Below are positions 61,286 to 64,000 of a DNA stretch of 64,000 nucleotides, piece after piece. The stretch is taken from positions 248,001 to 312,000 of the forward strand of contig SUYC01000002.1 of the NCBI GenBank assembly GCA_015060625.1, in the 5' to 3' direction. The notes beneath the pieces are model-generated. The model saw only the letters and a program-made list of their open reading frames with translations, was not told where the DNA came from and did not search any database. Made by a program: the position numbers and the translations under genes. Numbering within the stretch: the first letter of the stretch is position 1; every line of letters starts with the position of its first letter. The DNA comes from Xylanibacter ruminicola. GTDB taxonomy: Bacteria; Bacteroidota; Bacteroidia; Bacteroidales; Bacteroidaceae.

Positions 61286-64000
61286 ATGGTAAAAGCTTGG
61301 AGAGAAATGGTGACTATCCCAACGTATGAGGTGGGAAAGCCAGAGAAGACCCCGATGTTCTTAGAGAAGAGAGTTTATCAAGGCTCAAGTGGCGTGGTAT
61401 ATCCGTATCCCGTTATTGAGACGATGAGCGATAAGAAGGTGGACAAGGCATATAAAGCGGTGTATATAGAGAATGAGTATATCAAGGTGATGATATTACC
61501 GGAACTTGGTGGTCGCGTGCAGATGGCCTACGACAAGATTGCCAAACGCCACTTTGTTTACTACAATCATGTGATTAAGCCTGCGCTTGTGGGGCTGGTT
61601 GGCCCGTGGATCAGTGGCGGTATCGAGTTCAACTGGCCGCAACATCACCGTCCAACAACGTATATGCCTGCCGACTGTACGATTGAGGAGCATGAAGATG
61701 GTGCCGTTACGGTCTGGGTCAGCGAGATGGAGAAGATGTTTCACCAGAAGGGTATGGCTGGTTTTACACTACGCCCAGGTTGTGCCTATCTTGAGATTCA
61801 TGGCGTGCTTTATAATCGTACGGATGTACCTCAAACTTTCCTTTGGTGGGCTAACCCCGCTGTGTATGTGAATGAGCAGTATCAGAGTGTGTTCCCGCCC
61901 GACATCAATGCCGTATTCGATCATGGAAAACGTGCTGTTTCCAGTTTCCCTATCGCTACAGGAACCTATTATAAAATGGATTACTCAGCAGGTGTTGATA
62001 TCTCTAACTATCGAAATATCTACGTGCCAACATCCTATATGGGTGTGAACTCGCGTTTTGACTTTGAGGGTGGTTACGAGAACGACACCAAAGCCGGTAT
62101 GTTGCATGTGGCCAGTCATCACTTCTCGCCTGGCAAGAAGCAGTGGACATGGGGTAATGGCGACTTCGGGCGTGCCTGGGATCGTAACCTTACCGACGAA
62201 TCCACCGAAGAGGAGCGCCAGCGCTGGGGTTTTACAGAAAAGGGATTCCGTCCCTATATCGAGCTGATGGCTGGCGTATATACAGAGAATCAGCCCGACT
62301 TTACTTGGTTGATGCCTTACGAGGAAAAACAGTTTGTGCAGTACTTCATGCCGTATCGTGAACTGGGTGTCGTGAAAGAGGCGTCGAAAGATCTTGTAAT
62401 GAATATCAATGAGATAGAGGGACAGGCAGAAGTGAAGATCTTTGCTACCAACAAACAGCAGATACGCATGATGCTGGTAACCGACAAGGGCGAGGTGCTT
62501 TATGATCAGCAACATACCGTATCACCAGAAGGCGTGCTCATAGAGACTGTTGATATGAAGGGGGCTAAGTTCAACGAGTTGAACCTGAAAATCTTTAAGA
62601 CCTTGTATCATGCAGAACGCTGTGTGATGGCCTGGCATGCTGAAAGCGATGAGATCCGGCCTATCCCTGATAGCGCTGAGGCTGCATTGCTGCCAGAACA
62701 GGTTAAAACCAACGAACAGCTTTTCCTGACAGGCCAGCATCTGGAGCAGTACCGTCATGCCACCTGGAATCCTGTGGATTACTATCAGGAGGGTTTGCGC
62801 CGTGATCCTAATGATATTCGCTGTCTGAATGCGCTTGGTTTGTGGTACATCCGCAAGGGGCGTTTTGCCTTGGCTGAGGATTATTTGCGAAAGGCTGTCA
62901 AACTGATTACCAAGCGCAATCCCAATCCATACGATAGCGAGCCTATCTATAACCTGGCTCTCGCTCTAAAATATCAGGGACAGTACGATGAAGCGTATGA
63001 GCGTTTCTGGAAATCTACCTGGAGTAAGGCTTGTGCGGATGCCGGTTACTTCGAGGCTGCGAAGATCAGCGTGATGCAGGGGCGTTTGGATGATGCGTTG
63101 GATGAACTGAATCGCTGTCTGATATACAATGCCCATAACCAGAAAGCACTGGCGCTGAAGGCAGCCGTGCTGCGCAGAATGGGGCGTGGTGAGGAGATGT
63201 TGCAACTCTGTAAAGAAGCATTGCAAACAGACTTGTTTAATTATGGCTGCCGTTTTGAGATATATTTCGAGACTAAGAGTCAAAGTGTTCTCAACGAGCT
63301 GAAGGAACTGCTTCAGGGACTGTCGAAAAACTATGATGAGATAGCACTCGACTACCAAGCTGCAGGACTCTATGATGAGGCTAAAGACATTTGGGAACTG
63401 GCTATAGCAGAGAGTGCAACATCGCCAATGACCTATTATTATATGGGACGCTATGATGAGGCAGAAAAGGCCGATTCGAGCTATTGCTTCCCAAACCGTG
63501 CTGAAGATGTGATAGCCCTTGAAGCTGCAAAGAAGTGCCATCCTCATGGCGCTAAAGCACCCTATTATTTGGGATGCCTGTATTATGCTGCCCGTCAGTA
63601 TGATCTCGCTATTGAAAATTGGGAACTCTCTGCCCAACTCGACCCGCAGTTCCCCACCGTTTGGCGCAATCTTGCTTTGGCCCGATTTAATAAGCAGAAT
63701 CGTCAGGATGAGGCCGTGGAGTATATGGAGCGAGCCTTCCATCTCAACGAGAACGATGAGCGAGTCTTGATGGAGCTTGATCAACTCTACAAACGTCTGC
63801 ATCGTCCGCATGCCGAGCGTTTGGCCTTCCTACAGCAGTATCCCGAACTCATCCAGCGCCGTGACGACCTTGTGCTTGAAGAGGCCACTTTGTTGAATAT
63901 GCTGGGGCGGTACGAGGAAGCACTACAGTTGATAGACAACCGTACGTTCCATCCATGGGAGGGTGGCGAAGGCAAAGTGAGCGGCCAGTATCAGATGTGT
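61286..64000 (+). CDS. DUF5107/TPR protein, N-terminal 905 residues (runs off window)
   Basis: The frame is open from ATG 61286 to the last base of the window (905 codons, no stop). The first ~320 residues are the DUF5107 region: ENEYIKVMILPELGGRVQMAYD, GPWISGGIEFNWPQHHRP and TFLWWANPAVYVN, followed by HFSPGKKQWTWGNGDFGRAWDRNL. The galactose-mutarotase-like layout (PELGGRV, WP.HHRP) suggests a sugar-binding or glycoside-active fold. From about residue 500 there are TPR-like repeats (NALGLWYIRKGRFALAEDYL, YYLGCLYYAARQYDLAIENW). No signal peptide is seen, so it is cytoplasmic. It shares a transcript with the symporter and probably acts on the imported sugar or oligosaccharide. I cannot name the activity. 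Confidence 0.8.
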   Translation, partial: MVKAWREMVTIPTYEVGKPEKTPMFLEKRVYQGSSGVVYPYPVIETMSDKKVDKAYKAVYIENEYIKVMILPELGGRVQMAYDKIAKRHFVYYNHVIKPALVGLVGPWISGGIEFNWPQHHRPTTYMPADCTIEEHEDGAVTVWVSEMEKMFHQKGMAGFTLRPGCAYLEIHGVLYNRTDVPQTFLWWANPAVYVNEQYQSVFPPDINAVFDHGKRAVSSFPIATGTYYKMDYSAGVDISNYRNIYVPTSYMGVNSRFDFEGGYENDTKAGMLHVASHHFSPGKKQWTWGNGDFGRAWDRNLTDESTEEERQRWGFTEKGFRPYIELMAGVYTENQPDFTWLMPYEEKQFVQYFMPYRELGVVKEASKDLVMNINEIEGQAEVKIFATNKQQIRMMLVTDKGEVLYDQQHTVSPEGVLIETVDMKGAKFNELNLKIFKTLYHAERCVMAWHAESDEIRPIPDSAEAALLPEQVKTNEQLFLTGQHLEQYRHATWNPVDYYQEGLRRDPNDIRCLNALGLWYIRKGRFALAEDYLRKAVKLITKRNPNPYDSEPIYNLALALKYQGQYDEAYERFWKSTWSKACADAGYFEAAKISVMQGRLDDALDELNRCLIYNAHNQKALALKAAVLRRMGRGEEMLQLCKEALQTDLFNYGCRFEIYFETKSQSVLNELKELLQGLSKNYDEIALDYQAAGLYDEAKDIWELAIAESATSPMTYYYMGRYDEAEKADSSYCFPNRAEDVIALEAAKKCHPHGAKAPYYLGCLYYAARQYDLAIENWELSAQLDPQFPTVWRNLALARFNKQNRQDEAVEYMERAFHLNENDERVLMELDQLYKRLHRPHAERLAFLQQYPELIQRRDDLVLEEATLLNMLGRYEEALQLIDNRTFHPWEGGEGKVSGQYQMC

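Overview
The window is a piece of a Bacteroidota chromosome, most likely a gut or rumen Prevotella-type species (Prevotella/Segatella/Xylanibacter group). The evidence is two SusC/SusD pairs, type IX secretion genes (porU, porV), LruC-domain proteins, lipoprotein signals, near absence of Shine-Dalgarno sites, and many copies of the Bacteroidota -7 promoter element TAnnTTTG a short distance before genes. The genus is an inference from gene style; no rRNA or marker gene beyond purL and ispF is present.

Layout. 1-3458: two LruC-domain cell-surface proteins, tail to tail. 3616-3928: a uracil permease gene reduced to its two ends. 4080-7676: GH3 glycosidase plus CE1 esterase. 7946-11473 (minus): MgtC-like protein, GNAT-like protein, SF1 helicase. 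11552-20166: pyridoxal kinase, RluA pseudouridine synthase, M1-type peptidase, purL. 20189-21318: paired short chromate transporters. 21391-26659: LacI regulator, SLC45-type MFS permease and a SusR-like membrane regulator in one operon. 26844-41752: a polysaccharide utilisation locus for pectic side chains (SusC, SusD, binding lipoprotein, three GH43, GH53 and a decayed esterase/GH43 remnant), interrupted by a minus-strand zeta-toxin-like gene. 41979-51093: a starch (Sus-like) locus: SusC, SusD, SusE-like, SusF-like and a GH13 alpha-amylase with a type IX-like C-terminal signal. 51098-53749 (minus): three envelope-glycan genes (GT2, acyltransferase, GT4). 53988-54235: a structured non-coding RNA candidate with its own promoter and terminator. 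54285-59138 (minus): porU-porV-ispF. 59175-59792 (minus): FAH-family hydrolase. 59965-64000: MFS sugar symporter and a DUF5107/TPR protein that runs off the window.

How it works together. Surface lipoproteins bind starch or arabinan/galactan, secreted enzymes cut them, SusCD pairs import the oligosaccharides, and MFS permeases move sugars across the inner membrane. The amylase tail suggests export by the type IX system whose sortase (PorU) and shuttle protein (PorV) are encoded nearby. Two LacI-type palindromes lie at almost the same distance (55-56 bases) upstream of the susC2 and amylase promoters, suggesting co-regulation. Three TTTTGTCC half-sites lie between the SusR-like gene and susC1.

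The most unusual signals are short-period DNA arrays. Two clusters of CTAG at exact 9-base spacing (5 and 6 copies) lie inside purL in different reading frames. Degenerate 7-base (once 8-base) tandem arrays fill operon junctions up to the next start codon, supply stop codons, and also occur inside signal peptides and a glycosyltransferase gene. I know of no description of these.
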